From CBDHFF01 sp965262395 (GTDB lineage Bacteria; Pseudomonadota; Alphaproteobacteria; Rickettsiales; Anaplasmataceae), in contig OZ253531.1 of the NCBI GenBank assembly GCA_965262395.1, positions 496,001 through 560,000 on the forward strand: 64,000 bases of DNA, given 5' to 3'. The position numbers and the translations under genes were made by a program. This document shows positions 9,466 through 18,289 of the stretch, in pieces. The notes under the pieces are model-generated. The model was not told the origin of the DNA, searched no databases, and was given only the letters and a program-made list of their open reading frames with translations. Positions within the stretch are counted from its first letter, which is position 1. Every line of letters begins with the position of its first letter.

Positions 9466-9525
9466 GTATTGCATTGCTTTTATACTAGATGTAACATTAA
9501 AGATTATGAACATTTTATTCTCTAA

Positions 9526-10818
9526 ATGATGAAACTGTTGATTGTTTCCGATGAAGGTGGCCATATATCTCAAGCTGTCGAAATAGCTAAAAGAAAAGGC
9601 GCTAATGTTGTTTGTGTTGATAGTATAAGCAAGGGCGTTGATTATTTACGAGATGGAAATAGTACAGATTTTGTAATGATTGATATTAATAAGGATATTG
9701 CTTCTTTCATATCTAGCGTTAAGAAAGAACATATATATACTACAGTAATCGCATGTGGTTGTAATGCAGACAGTAATAGCGCTGTTAATGCTATCAAAGC
9801 TGGTGCTACGGAATATATACCATTGCCACCTGATGAAGAATTAATTGGCGCTGTTTTTTCTGCAATTAGTAAAGACAATAATGGCTTAATTTTTGTATCA
9901 GATGCGATGCAGGAGGTTGCAGATTTGGCAAAGAACGTAGCTTCTTCTGAAGCTAATATATTGATTACTGGTAGGTCTGGTACTGGTAAGGAAGTGATGG
10001 CAAAATTTATTCACAAAAATAGTAAAAGAGCAAAGAATAAAATGGTTTCAATAAATTGCGCAGCCATACCTGAAAACCTCATTGAATCAGAGTTGTTTGG
10101 TCATGAGAAAGGTGCATTCACTGGCGCTATTTCACGCAGAATTGGTAAATTTGAAGAGGCTAATCAGGGCACTATCTTCCTTGATGAAATAAGTGAAATG
10201 GATATTAGATTACAGGCAAAATTTCTAAGAGTAATCCAAGAAAAGGAGCTTTCCAGATTAGGAAGCAATGATTCAATAAAATTGAATGTCCGAATATTGG
10301 CGAGCAGTAATCGTGATCTGGAAGAAGAGGTCAAGGAAGGCAGATTCAGAGAAGATTTATTCTTTAGGCTTAATGTAATTAATATTAATCTGCCTGAACT
10401 AAAGGATAGGAAAGGAGATGTAGATCTCTTGGCAAAAGAATTTACTGCTAAGTATTGTGATATGAATGGTTTTCCATTAAAGAAATTATCAGAGTATAGT
10501 TTACAGAAAATAAGAAAATATAATTGGCCAGGAAATGTAAGAGAATTGGAGAATATTATACACAAGGCTGTTTTATTATCACCAACTGATGTGATAACAG
10601 ATATTAGCCTGCCAACTGCTAGGGTTGCATCTAATTCTGATGAAACAGAGACCGATATAACTCTTGATATGATTGGAAGAACCATTGAGAGCGTTGAGCG
10701 TGATATGGTATATGGAACTTTAGATCAGTGTGTTGGTAATAAGACAAAAGCAGCTGCAATATTGGGTATATCCATCCGAACTCTTAGGAACAAATTGAAC
10801 TCGTATGCTGTAAGATAA
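9526..10818 (+). CDS. flbD: Sigma-54 activator of flagellar genes, FlbD-type
   Basis: Enhancer-binding AAA+ regulator that activates sigma-54 RNA polymerase. The N-terminal 110 residues form a receiver-like domain close to Caulobacter FlbD, with the hallmark stretch NAIKAGATEYIPLPPDEEL and a degenerate acidic pocket. The AAA+ domain has Walker A GRSGTGKE, the sigma-54 contact loop GAFTGA, Walker B TIFLDEISEMD, and FREDLFFRLNV. The C-terminus is a Fis-type helix-turn-helix (NKTKAAAILGISIRTLRNKL). FlbD rather than NtrX/NtrC is chosen on the receiver sequence and the SIRTLRNKL end. It implies rpoN elsewhere and fits flgH and the motB-like gene in this window. The start is ATG 9526 or the next ATG 9529. 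Confidence 0.9.
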   Translation: MMKLLIVSDEGGHISQAVEIAKRKGANVVCVDSISKGVDYLRDGNSTDFVMIDINKDIASFISSVKKEHIYTTVIACGCNADSNSAVNAIKAGATEYIPLPPDEELIGAVFSAISKDNNGLIFVSDAMQEVADLAKNVASSEANILITGRSGTGKEVMAKFIHKNSKRAKNKMVSINCAAIPENLIESELFGHEKGAFTGAISRRIGKFEEANQGTIFLDEISEMDIRLQAKFLRVIQEKELSRLGSNDSIKLNVRILASSNRDLEEEVKEGRFREDLFFRLNVININLPELKDRKGDVDLLAKEFTAKYCDMNGFPLKKLSEYSLQKIRKYNWPGNVRELENIIHKAVLLSPTDVITDISLPTARVASNSDETETDITLDMIGRTIESVERDMVYGTLDQCVGNKTKAAAILGISIRTLRNKLNSYAVR

Positions 10819-10880
10819 TTATAGTGTGTTGTTGAAATATATATGAATTCACTATTGGATCAGGAATACAAAATACTTAT

Positions 10881-10908
10881 AGTAGATAGATATAATGATC
10901 TATCTACT
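10881..10908. terminator. Perfect inverted repeat between convergent flbD and the large minus-strand gene
   Basis: AGTAGATAGAT and its exact complement are separated by a six-base loop (ATAATG), giving an 11-bp stem. It overlaps the stop codon of the minus-strand gene (10900) and lies 63 bp after the flbD stop. A bidirectional terminator is likely, though U-tracts on either side are short. Confidence 0.6.
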
Positions 10909-13686
10909 TGCACCAGTTGAGCTCTCTGTCTCTTGTATGCGTCCACCGGTTCCATTTTGTTCGTCTGGTTTTGTTAAGGGTGGTTTATGATGCTCTGAGT
11001 ATAAGGTTGTAACATTAAGGTTTGATTGAGCTAGAGCCTCATTGGCTGCTCTTTCTTGGGCGCGGTAGGTTATTCTTCCTTGTGCTGAGGCTGTTCTTCC
11101 TTGTCTGTTGTCGAAGGAGGATTCTATTAGTGCGAGGGGGGGACCTACTTGTTCGTTGTCGAAGGAGGATGCTGTTAGTGCGAGTGGGGCTTCTTCTTCT
11201 GCGCTGCGGGTTTCTGCTAATTCGCGGATGAATGCTTCTACTAGTTCTTTGCGAAGGTCTGCTGCTTCTGCTTGTTCTCTGAGGCTGGCTATTGCTGCTC
11301 GATTTTCCTGGAGCCGGAGGGATTTTACTAGCTCTTCCTGGTGCCGGAGGGATCCTTCTATTTCTCTATCGAGGACTGATGTTTGTCTTGTGCGGTGGCT
11401 TTCTTCTGCTAGTGAGCTACGTAAGGCTTCTGCTTCTTTTGTTCTGCAGTAGCCTTCTTGTTGTGTTCTGCGGTAGGCTTCTTTCTGTGTTTGGTAGGCT
11501 TTTTCTTGTTCCCTGCCGCAGGCCTTTGCTAATCCTTCTTCTTCTTCTATTACACGTTGATCCGTAGCGGATAGTTCTTCGCTTTCTAGGTAATTTCTTG
11601 GTTCTCCAGAGTCTTGTCTTAGATAGGCTTCTCTTGTGAATTCTTCTTGGTAGGCTTCTGCTTGTATTTTGGAATGATAATCTTTATGCGCCTCTTGTAT
11701 GGTGTTTAATTCTTCCATTAGTGTGATGTACAGATTACGATCTTTAGCATTGTTTGATAATTTGCGATCCGCCTCAGGCTTAATTGCTTCTTTCAGTGCT
11801 TTAAAATCTGCATTAAGTAGTACTGTTTCTTGAGTGGTAGGTTTATGTTCTTTAAGCGATATTATTGCATTGTGCAGTAATAGTCTTAAGAGTGCATGAT
11901 CTTCTGCATATATACCTGTAGGGTTAGAATAGTCAGGAAGAAATGCACCTGAAGAAACATGGTTTACTGCGTCAAGCATAGAACAGCCATATTGTCCTAT
12001 AATCGCATATATATATAAGAAGACAAGTTTGTTTGTTTCTATTGGGAATAATGATTCATTTAAGAATACGTTTTTATTCGCATCAGTAGGGTTTAGCAAT
12101 GTCTTTAGCTGCTGCCTGTCTAATGAATCCACATCATGAATTTTGAGTCTGAGTCTTAGTAAATCACTGGAATCACCTGAACCCAGTGAAGTCATAGTAA
12201 CCCTGTATGTCTTATCTGTCTTTACTAAGCCCAAGCCTCTACCTTGCGCTCCTTGTCTGTGTTGAGATTGTGGATAATCTTCTTTGTGTTGTGTGGATGT
12301 AAAATCTTTTGCTCCTCGATCAGAGCCGTTAGCGCTAGCGTGTGTATGAACGCCGTGGGTTTGAGTATGATGATCTACGCCTCCGCTTGCCTTAGCTATA
12401 TAAGATGTTCTGAGGTCGTCATGTCTACTACCAGATCCAGATTTTGTTAACCCTTGACTAAATAGTCGGAGGTCGTTAGGTCTTGCGTTTGCAGGTTTTT
12501 GAGGGGGTAGCTTTGATTTAACAGGTTGATCGTGGGTAGTTTTTCCAAAGTAGACAGAAGTGCCTGGATCTAATGTTCTTGCAGATTCCTTGGTTTCACT
12601 AAGTTTAACGGAACTACTCTCATTTTCCATTCTTCTTTCTGTAGGTCTTTGATGACGTAAGCCTAGGTGGGTATCTCCAGCGCTAGGATTTGCTCTTGTG
12701 GTCCTTGCCCTTTTAGGAGCAGATTTTGATCTGACAGAAATATCGCCATGTTCTACACTAGTTCTTGCTTCTGCAGTAGGTACTTCTGATCCGGTATCAC
12801 CACGGTCAGAGCTTTCATGGGTTTTTGCGTCTGCAGCTGTTCTTCTAGGAATTGATGATGCAGGAACCAATGCAAATGCTGACCTGGGGGGGGTGTGTGC
12901 TGTTTTTAGCTGATTGCTAAGGCTCTCTGCGTTTTGCTTAAGTTTCTCGGTAAGATACTTCATGAGAGATTTATTTTTCGGATTGATTCTGTGTGCTACG
13001 AGTTGCCTATAGTATGTGGTTTCTGAGGTTTCTTCTGATATAACAATGTTATACTTGTTATACTTGTCTCTTTTCAGATATCCGCACCCAAGTAAGTATT
13101 CATTCATGTGGCCTATGAGCTTATCCGTAGGTGATTCTCCCGCACTGTTCATTGGGCACCATGCTATATTCTTCTTTATTTGGTCATGTATGGAATCAAG
13201 TGTGGCTTTTATTTTTTCCTCTGGATGATCAGTCGCATCCTGATTATAAATATCTTCAAGTATCCATTTTTTTATTAGAGAGAAGATTATTAATACTTTG
13301 GCCTGATTATAATCAGTACCAGCATTAATATCTGCCACTTTTTGTCTTGTGTATTGTTCTAGTAGTGGGCTTAGGAGTTGGGCTTGATCAGGAGGCACCC
13401 CTTGATCGATGAGATCTTCAATACGAACCTCTTTTATTGCTAATTGATATAGTGTATAATGATAGAGATCATGGATTATAGGCTTCAAATAATTTATATA
13501 CAATGCTATTGTGTCTATATATTTTCGAACCCTTGTGATTCCTTTTATTGTGTGGAAGTCATGCCAGGTCGAATTTAGCACTTCATATAAATTCAACAAG
13601 TAGTAACACACATCACTATGTGTAAGCTTTTCTGTGTTAAATTTTGTTGCTGTGCTTGTGTGCGATACTGTTGCTGCTTGTGCCAT
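10900..13686 (-). CDS. Large low-complexity, coiled-coil protein of unknown function; candidate secreted effector
   Basis: Product of 928 residues from ATG 13686, chosen because GGAG lies 8 bases before it; an ATG at 13695 abuts the site too closely. Residues 1-270 look helical and globular (CYYLLNLYEVLNSTW). Residues 270-490 are a disordered stretch rich in S, T, R, H and P. Residues 500-680 look folded again. Residues 690-870 are a highly charged, Glu/Arg/Ala-rich coiled coil (EEEGLAKACGREQEKAYQTQ and similar). A 16-residue repeat containing SSFDN occurs twice near the C-terminus. No signal peptide, no membrane helix, no family recognised. The coding DNA of the coiled-coil part looks clearly more G+C-rich than the surroundings. 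Effector status is inference from architecture. Confidence 0.8.
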   Translation of the reverse strand: MAQAATVSHTSTATKFNTEKLTHSDVCYYLLNLYEVLNSTWHDFHTIKGITRVRKYIDTIALYINYLKPIIHDLYHYTLYQLAIKEVRIEDLIDQGVPPDQAQLLSPLLEQYTRQKVADINAGTDYNQAKVLIIFSLIKKWILEDIYNQDATDHPEEKIKATLDSIHDQIKKNIAWCPMNSAGESPTDKLIGHMNEYLLGCGYLKRDKYNKYNIVISEETSETTYYRQLVAHRINPKNKSLMKYLTEKLKQNAESLSNQLKTAHTPPRSAFALVPASSIPRRTAADAKTHESSDRGDTGSEVPTAEARTSVEHGDISVRSKSAPKRARTTRANPSAGDTHLGLRHQRPTERRMENESSSVKLSETKESARTLDPGTSVYFGKTTHDQPVKSKLPPQKPANARPNDLRLFSQGLTKSGSGSRHDDLRTSYIAKASGGVDHHTQTHGVHTHASANGSDRGAKDFTSTQHKEDYPQSQHRQGAQGRGLGLVKTDKTYRVTMTSLGSGDSSDLLRLRLKIHDVDSLDRQQLKTLLNPTDANKNVFLNESLFPIETNKLVFLYIYAIIGQYGCSMLDAVNHVSSGAFLPDYSNPTGIYAEDHALLRLLLHNAIISLKEHKPTTQETVLLNADFKALKEAIKPEADRKLSNNAKDRNLYITLMEELNTIQEAHKDYHSKIQAEAYQEEFTREAYLRQDSGEPRNYLESEELSATDQRVIEEEEGLAKACGREQEKAYQTQKEAYRRTQQEGYCRTKEAEALRSSLAEESHRTRQTSVLDREIEGSLRHQEELVKSLRLQENRAAIASLREQAEAADLRKELVEAFIRELAETRSAEEEAPLALTASSFDNEQVGPPLALIESSFDNRQGRTASAQGRITYRAQERAANEALAQSNLNVTTLYSEHHKPPLTKPDEQNGTGGRIQETESSTGASR

Positions 13687-13870
13687 AATATCCATCTCCT
13701 TTATCAAATATAAAGACCTATATTATCTAATAATAACTCATATCTAATAATTGGTCAAGAAAGCCGTTAAAAAATTAATACTTTTTATCCTGATTTAATA
13801 GTAATAAACATTTGTTTGTTTATTAATGTATGGCTATAATGGCAGTAATATTTTAGAGATGTGTAATAAT

Positions 13871-15247
13871 ATGGAAGATAAGAAAAAACTTTACATTAAA
13901 ACTTATGGATGTGCGATGAATGTATATGATTCGTACATGATTGGTGATGTGGTTAAGCCACTGGGTTATGAAATTGTTGACAGCTATGATCACGCAGATA
14001 TGGTGGTATTGAATACATGCCATATCAGAGAAAAGGCTGCAGAAAAATTATATTCTGAACTTGGTAGGGTCAGAATTGTGCAGCAAAACTCTAAAAAGAA
14101 GATTATCGTTGTTGTGGCTGGTTGCGTTGCCCAAGCTGAAGGAAAGGAGATAATTAATCGAGCACCTAATGTAGATATTGTAATTGGGCCACAGACAATT
14201 CACTCTTTGCCAGAAGCAATAGGAAAAGTGGAGCGTAAACTAGGAAATAAATCAGTTATGATTGATTTTCCTGTTGAAACAAAATTTGATGTGCTTCCTG
14301 AGGAAACGTTAATTAAAACAGATGATGTGTCAGCCTTGGTTTCTGCTCAAGAGGGTTGTGATAAATTCTGTACATTCTGTGTAGTTCCCTATACCAGGGG
14401 GGCAGAATACTCCAGACCAGTAAATGCAATTTATCGAGAATCAATGCGCCTTGCATCTCAAGGAGTGAAGGAGATATCTGTGTTGGGTCAGAATGTTAGC
14501 GCATATCATGGAGATTGCGAAGGAAAAGAGTGGAATCTTGGTCAATTATTAATGCATCTGGCTAAGATAAACGGTATAGAGAGGATACGTTATGCCACAT
14601 CTCATCCTAGTGATATGCATGAGGACCTGTTTGAAGCGCATAGATTGCCAAAAATAATGCCATTCAAGCACCTGCCGGTTCAATCTGGTTCTGATCGTGT
14701 GTTGCGTTCGATGAATCGTAAATATACAGTCAAAGAATATATTGCTATTATCAATAGATTGCAAGAAACTAGACTAGACATACAGTTTTCCTCTGACTTT
14801 ATAGTTGGTTTTCCAGGCGAAACTGATCAAGATTTCGAAGATACAATGGAATTGGTTGAAAAGGTGAAATTTGCTCATGCTTATAGCTTTAAGTATAGCC
14901 CTAGGCCAGGCACACCTGGTGCTGGTCGCAAAGATCAAATCCCAGAAAATATTAAGGATGTAAGGCTTCAAAGATTACAAAAATTATTGTTTGCACAACA
15001 ATTTGAATTTAATCAAAGTGTTGAAGGGCAGGTTATGGAGGTGCTTTTTGATAAGAAAAAGGGTAGATATCCCAATCAAGTTGTAGGGAAAACTCCATAT
15101 TTGCAATCTGTTTCTGTGGCGGACATAAAGGATGATACAGGGGAATCAAAATTATATAGTAAAATATTGCCGGTTAAGATAGTTAGTGCAGGGAAAAACG
15201 GACTACGTGGAGAGCTGGTTAGTGATAGTGTGCTAGAAGCTGTATGA
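13871..15247 (+). CDS. miaB: tRNA-2-methylthio-N6-dimethylallyladenosine synthase (MiaB)
   Basis: Radical-SAM methylthiotransferase that adds the 2-methylthio group to i6A37 of tRNAs, acting after MiaA (also in this window). The N-terminal UPF0004 domain carries three cluster cysteines (YGCAMNVYDS, NTCHIREKA, VAGCVAQAEG). The radical-SAM motif CDKFCTFC (CxxxCxxC) lies near residue 160 and is followed by VVPYTRGAEYSRP. A TRAM domain closes the protein. I favour ATG 13871 (MEDKKKLYIKTYGC), which matches family starts; ATGs at 13826 and 13859 are in frame. It is divergent from the large minus-strand gene. Confidence 0.95.
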   Translation: MEDKKKLYIKTYGCAMNVYDSYMIGDVVKPLGYEIVDSYDHADMVVLNTCHIREKAAEKLYSELGRVRIVQQNSKKKIIVVVAGCVAQAEGKEIINRAPNVDIVIGPQTIHSLPEAIGKVERKLGNKSVMIDFPVETKFDVLPEETLIKTDDVSALVSAQEGCDKFCTFCVVPYTRGAEYSRPVNAIYRESMRLASQGVKEISVLGQNVSAYHGDCEGKEWNLGQLLMHLAKINGIERIRYATSHPSDMHEDLFEAHRLPKIMPFKHLPVQSGSDRVLRSMNRKYTVKEYIAIINRLQETRLDIQFSSDFIVGFPGETDQDFEDTMELVEKVKFAHAYSFKYSPRPGTPGAGRKDQIPENIKDVRLQRLQKLLFAQQFEFNQSVEGQVMEVLFDKKKGRYPNQVVGKTPYLQSVSVADIKDDTGESKLYSKILPVKIVSAGKNGLRGELVSDSVLEAV

Positions 15248-15260
15248 TAGGTCGTATTTT

Positions 15261-15499
15261 TTGATTTTAGTAATGGTTGGAATATAACAATTATGTGATG
15301 TAATATTGATTGCTGTTTTATAGGTGTGGTCAGATATGTTTTTGATCTTAGCAATAATTGGGTATACCAATATGTGATGTAATATTGATTGCTGTTTTAT
15401 AGGTATGGTCAGATATGTTTTTGATCTTAGCAATAATTGGGTATACCAATATGTGATGTAATATTGATTGCTATTTTATAGGTGTGGTCAGATATGTTT
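15261..15499. repeat. Tandem repeat after miaB (3 clear copies, period 79 bp)
   Basis: Copies start at 15261 (diverged, 81 bp), 15342 and 15421; the latter two are nearly identical over 79 bp. Each contains the core TAATATTGATTGCTGTTTTA. The last bases of miaB with its stop (about 15238-15255) also resemble the end of the unit, so the array may be an old duplication of the gene tail plus spacer. No gene is seen here. Confidence 0.88.
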
Positions 15500-15540
15500 A
15501 TTCTGAGATGAGATCTTGACTATAAATGTAAATAAGATCT

Positions 15541-15896
15541 GTTGTTGCGCTATATCTTATCTATAAAGTTTTTTCTTCTGCACGCATCAAGCGCTTTATA
15601 TTGCTTGAATGCTTGATGATTATTAATAATGCAGTCAATGATACTGTGTATCCAGCTAATGGGTTGCTATCATAGTAATAGAACAATGAGATAATAATAC
15701 ATAATATTAATGTAGATATAGATGATAGGGAAACTACCTTGGATAGCATCAATATGGTTATCCAGAGCATAATGCATATACCTTGTTGCGTTATATCTTG
15801 TCTATAAAGTTTTTTCTTCTGCACGCATCAAGCGCTTTATATTGCTTGAATGCTTGATGATTATTAATAATGCAGTGTTGTTGCGTTATATCTTAT
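15541..15896. repeat. Two partial copies of the plsY 3' end downstream of plsY
   Basis: The segment 15541-15783 copies about 240 bp from the plsY 3' end (15878-16117), with the same stop. A shorter copy of 92 bp lies at 15784-15875, next to the gene itself. The order downstream to upstream is therefore long copy, short copy, gene. The 87-codon minus-strand frame at 15561-15824 is only the copied C-terminus of PlsY (from ICIMLWITIL on) with no start signals, and I do not count it as a gene. Confidence 0.93.
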
Positions 15897-16496
15897 CTAT
15901 AAAGTTTTTTCTTCTGCACGCATCAAGCGCTTTATATTGCTTGAATGCTTGATGATTATTAATAATGCAGTCAATGATACTGTGTATCCAGCTAATGGGT
16001 TGCTATCATAGTAATAGAACAATGAGATAATAATACATAATATTAATGTAGATATAGATGATAGGGAAACTACCTTGGATAGCATCAATATGGTTATCCA
16101 GAGCATAATGCATATACCTCCAATGAATGGTTCTATTACCACAAGTGCCGCAGCAAATGTTGAGACCCCTTTCCCGCCTTTAAAATTAAGCCATACAGGA
16201 AATATATGTCCCAATATAATAATTAATGCCCCCATATAAAGCATTAATAATGATGGATCATAGTAATATTTTATTATCAACAGCGGTATCATGGTTTTAA
16301 TTAGGTCGCATATCAAGGTTATGCATCCAATCAGTTTCCCTTCAGTTCTGAGGGCATTGGTCGCTCCTACATTTTTTGAGCCTAGTGATCTTATATCTCT
16401 GCCAGAAACTAATTTAACTAATATGAAAGCACATGGTATTGAGCCACATAAATAAAGTGGAAGAATCAATATAAACGGGAATAATGATTCTATCAT
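15897..16496 (-). CDS. plsY: Glycerol-3-phosphate acyltransferase PlsY
   Basis: Inner-membrane enzyme that acylates glycerol-3-phosphate with acyl-phosphate, the first step of phospholipid synthesis. The 199-residue product has five or so helices. The three active-site motifs are present: CGSIPCAFILVK, GSKNVGATNALR and GHIFPVWLNFKGGKGVSTF. Length is normal. AGGA lies 7 bases before the ATG. It follows fabF by 9 bp in an acpP-fabF-plsY lipid cluster. Its last 75 or so codons have been duplicated downstream. Confidence 0.95.
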   Translation of the reverse strand: MIESLFPFILILPLYLCGSIPCAFILVKLVSGRDIRSLGSKNVGATNALRTEGKLIGCITLICDLIKTMIPLLIIKYYYDPSLLMLYMGALIIILGHIFPVWLNFKGGKGVSTFAAALVVIEPFIGGICIMLWITILMLSKVVSLSSISTLILCIIISLFYYYDSNPLAGYTVSLTALLIIIKHSSNIKRLMRAEEKTL

Positions 16497-16505
16497 TGAA
16501 GGATC

Positions 16506-17813
16506 CTAATTCTCATTCTTTTTGAATATAAGCGATGCGTTTGCACCACCAAAGCCAAAGGAGTTGCTCATTGCATATTGCAAATTAGCCTTTATTGCTT
16601 TTTTAGGCACTAGATTTATACCTTCACATTCTTCTTCTGGATTATCAAGATTGAGTGTTGGTGGAACGATTCCTCCATTCATTGCCAGTATAGAAAATAC
16701 AGCCTCCACGCTTCCAGCAGCGCCAAGCAAGTGTCCAATTGACGATTTTGTAGAAGATACATATATGTCTTGTAAGCTTTTTTCAAATACTGTACGCATA
16801 GCACGTATTTCAGCCATATCTCCCAATGATGTTGATGTGCCATGTGCATTAATATAGCTTATATCTTTTGGATCAATTTTAGCTGATTTCAGGGCGTTCT
16901 TCATTGCCAATGCTGCGCCAGCTCCATCTTCTGGTGGTGCAGTTATATGAAAAGCATCACTAGAAGAGCCATATGCAGCAAGCTCAGCGTATATTGTTGC
17001 TCCTCTAGAGACAGCAATATCATAATTTTCTAACACTAAGGCAGCGCTGCCTTCTCCAATTACAAAGCCATCTCTCCCTTTATCCCAAGGTCTGCTGGCT
17101 GCTTCTGGATTATCATTATAATTTGTGGATAATGCTCTTAGAGTAGCAAATCCTATGACAGTTCCGGAACATAACGCACACTCAGATCCCACAGCGACTG
17201 CTGCATCAATTTCTCCATATTTGATCATTCTTGCTGCATTCCCGATTGCATCTGCGCCAGAGGCACAGGCAGTTACTATAGAAATAGACGGTCCTCTAAA
17301 ACCATATTCTATAGATACACGACCAGAAGATGCATTAATTATCATTGCTGGTATATAAAAGGGACTCATGCTCTTCGGCCCTTTGTGATCAAGGTCAACC
17401 AGTTGTCTTTGTGTTCTTGAAATTCCTCCGGTGCCAGAGCCAACAACAACTCCAACTCTGTCTCGATCGATATCAGAATCTAATATGCCTGATTGTTCAA
17501 CAGCTTGTCTAGAGGCTTCTAGAGCATATACAGTAAATTTATCAGCTTTTTTATGTATGCCTCGTACACTGCATTTATAATTTTTCCAATCAAAGCCAGA
17601 GTCAGGATCATCTTCAGTAGGGAGTGAGACCGCACCTACAACTTCAGATATGGTACCATCAGTGCTAGAGCCATTTTCAAAGAACTCCCCATAATGTTTC
17701 ACCAAATTCTTTAATCCAGACTTTGAGCTAATCAAAGATTCCCAATTTCTTTTTAAGCCATTTCCTAGAGGGGTTAATACACCCATTCCAGTAACCGCAA
17801 CCCTTGCCACCAT
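16506..17813 (-). CDS. fabF: 3-oxoacyl-ACP synthase II (FabF)
   Basis: Condenses acyl-ACP with malonyl-ACP in fatty-acid elongation. The 435-residue product begins RVAVTGMGVLTPLG. It carries the active cysteine in VTACASGADAIGNA, the first histidine in NAHGTSTSLGDMAEI and the second in SSIGHLLGAAGSVEA, giving the Cys-His-His triad. The C-terminal SNSFGFGGANASLIF is also canonical. It lies between acpP and plsY in the same orientation, with gaps of 82 and 9 bp, consistent with one transcript. Confidence 0.97.
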   Translation of the reverse strand: MVARVAVTGMGVLTPLGNGLKRNWESLISSKSGLKNLVKHYGEFFENGSSTDGTISEVVGAVSLPTEDDPDSGFDWKNYKCSVRGIHKKADKFTVYALEASRQAVEQSGILDSDIDRDRVGVVVGSGTGGISRTQRQLVDLDHKGPKSMSPFYIPAMIINASSGRVSIEYGFRGPSISIVTACASGADAIGNAARMIKYGEIDAAVAVGSECALCSGTVIGFATLRALSTNYNDNPEAASRPWDKGRDGFVIGEGSAALVLENYDIAVSRGATIYAELAAYGSSSDAFHITAPPEDGAGAALAMKNALKSAKIDPKDISYINAHGTSTSLGDMAEIRAMRTVFEKSLQDIYVSSTKSSIGHLLGAAGSVEAVFSILAMNGGIVPPTLNLDNPEEECEGINLVPKKAIKANLQYAMSNSFGFGGANASLIFKKNEN

Positions 17814-17838
17814 GCATTAAACCTATAACTTATTCTTT

Positions 17839-17956
17839 AGATCAATTTATCATTTAGATGTTTTATCACATCCCCAACTTTAGTTATGGCTTCAGCTAGA
17901 CCAACTTATCTTTTAGATGTTTTATTACATCGCCAACTTTAGTCATAGCTTCAGCT
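17839..17956. repeat. Old tandem duplication of the acpP 3' end (2 copies, period 59 bp)
   Basis: 17839-17897 and 17898-17956 align over 59 bp with roughly nine differences. The right copy contains the end of acpP; the left copy lies in the spacer before fabF. It is much more diverged than the lepB or miaA duplications, so duplications in this window differ in age. Confidence 0.85.
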
Positions 17957-18156
17957 TCTTTATCTGGTATTTCAACATTGAATTCAGACTCAAACGCCAT
18001 GACTAGTTCAACTACATCAAGGCTATCTGCTCCTAAATCATCTGCAAACGAAGACTCTTCAGATATATCTCCTTCAGGCACACTAAGTCCTTCTGCTATT
18101 AAACCACGCACTCTTTCAAACAGACTAAGATCTCCCGTACTATGGTTCTCAGACAT
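17896..18156 (-). CDS. acpP: Acyl carrier protein (AcpP)
   Basis: Small acidic carrier of growing acyl chains. The 86-residue product has the phosphopantetheine-attachment serine in DDLGADSLDVVELVM. The N-terminal tail (MSENHSTGDLSLF) is a few residues longer than usual. AcpS, which loads the cofactor, is encoded at 24222-24617. A promoter candidate lies upstream (18195-18223), and fabF and plsY follow. Confidence 0.97.
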   Translation of the reverse strand: MSENHSTGDLSLFERVRGLIAEGLSVPEGDISEESSFADDLGADSLDVVELVMAFESEFNVEIPDKEAEAMTKVGDVIKHLKDKLV

Positions 18157-18194
18157 ACCATCTCCACTAAAACATTAACAATTAACTGCCGTTT

Positions 18195-18223
18195 AGTAAA
18201 ACATTAAACTTTATTTATGTCAA
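18195..18223 (-). promoter_or_regulatory. Candidate sigma-70 promoter of the acpP-fabF-plsY cluster
   Basis: Read on the minus strand: TTGACA (18218-18223), a 17-base spacer, then TTTACT (18195-18200, four of six matches to TATAAT). It is about 40 bp upstream of the acpP start. It partly overlaps an 11-bp perfect inverted repeat at 18209-18236, which may be the flgH terminator or an operator. Confidence 0.5.
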
Positions 18224-18236
18224 TACATAAATAAAG
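18209..18236. terminator. Inverted repeat between flgH and acpP
   Basis: CTTTATTTATG and its exact complement flank a six-base loop. It lies about 55 bp after the flgH stop on the minus strand and about 55 bp before the acpP start. It could terminate flgH transcription or act on the acpP promoter it overlaps. Confidence 0.45.
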
Positions 18237-18289
18237 AGTCTGTTATAATTAATCATTCATGCCAATTTTAGTATGAATATATTTACTAT

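Noticed and set aside
11022..11567. Plus-strand ORFs opposite the large orphan gene
   Set aside because: Shadows of a repetitive Glu/Arg-rich coding strand, giving Leu/Phe-rich nonsense.
15561..15824. 87-codon minus-strand ORF
   Set aside because: It is the copied C-terminal part of plsY without its own start region; a by-product of the tail duplication.
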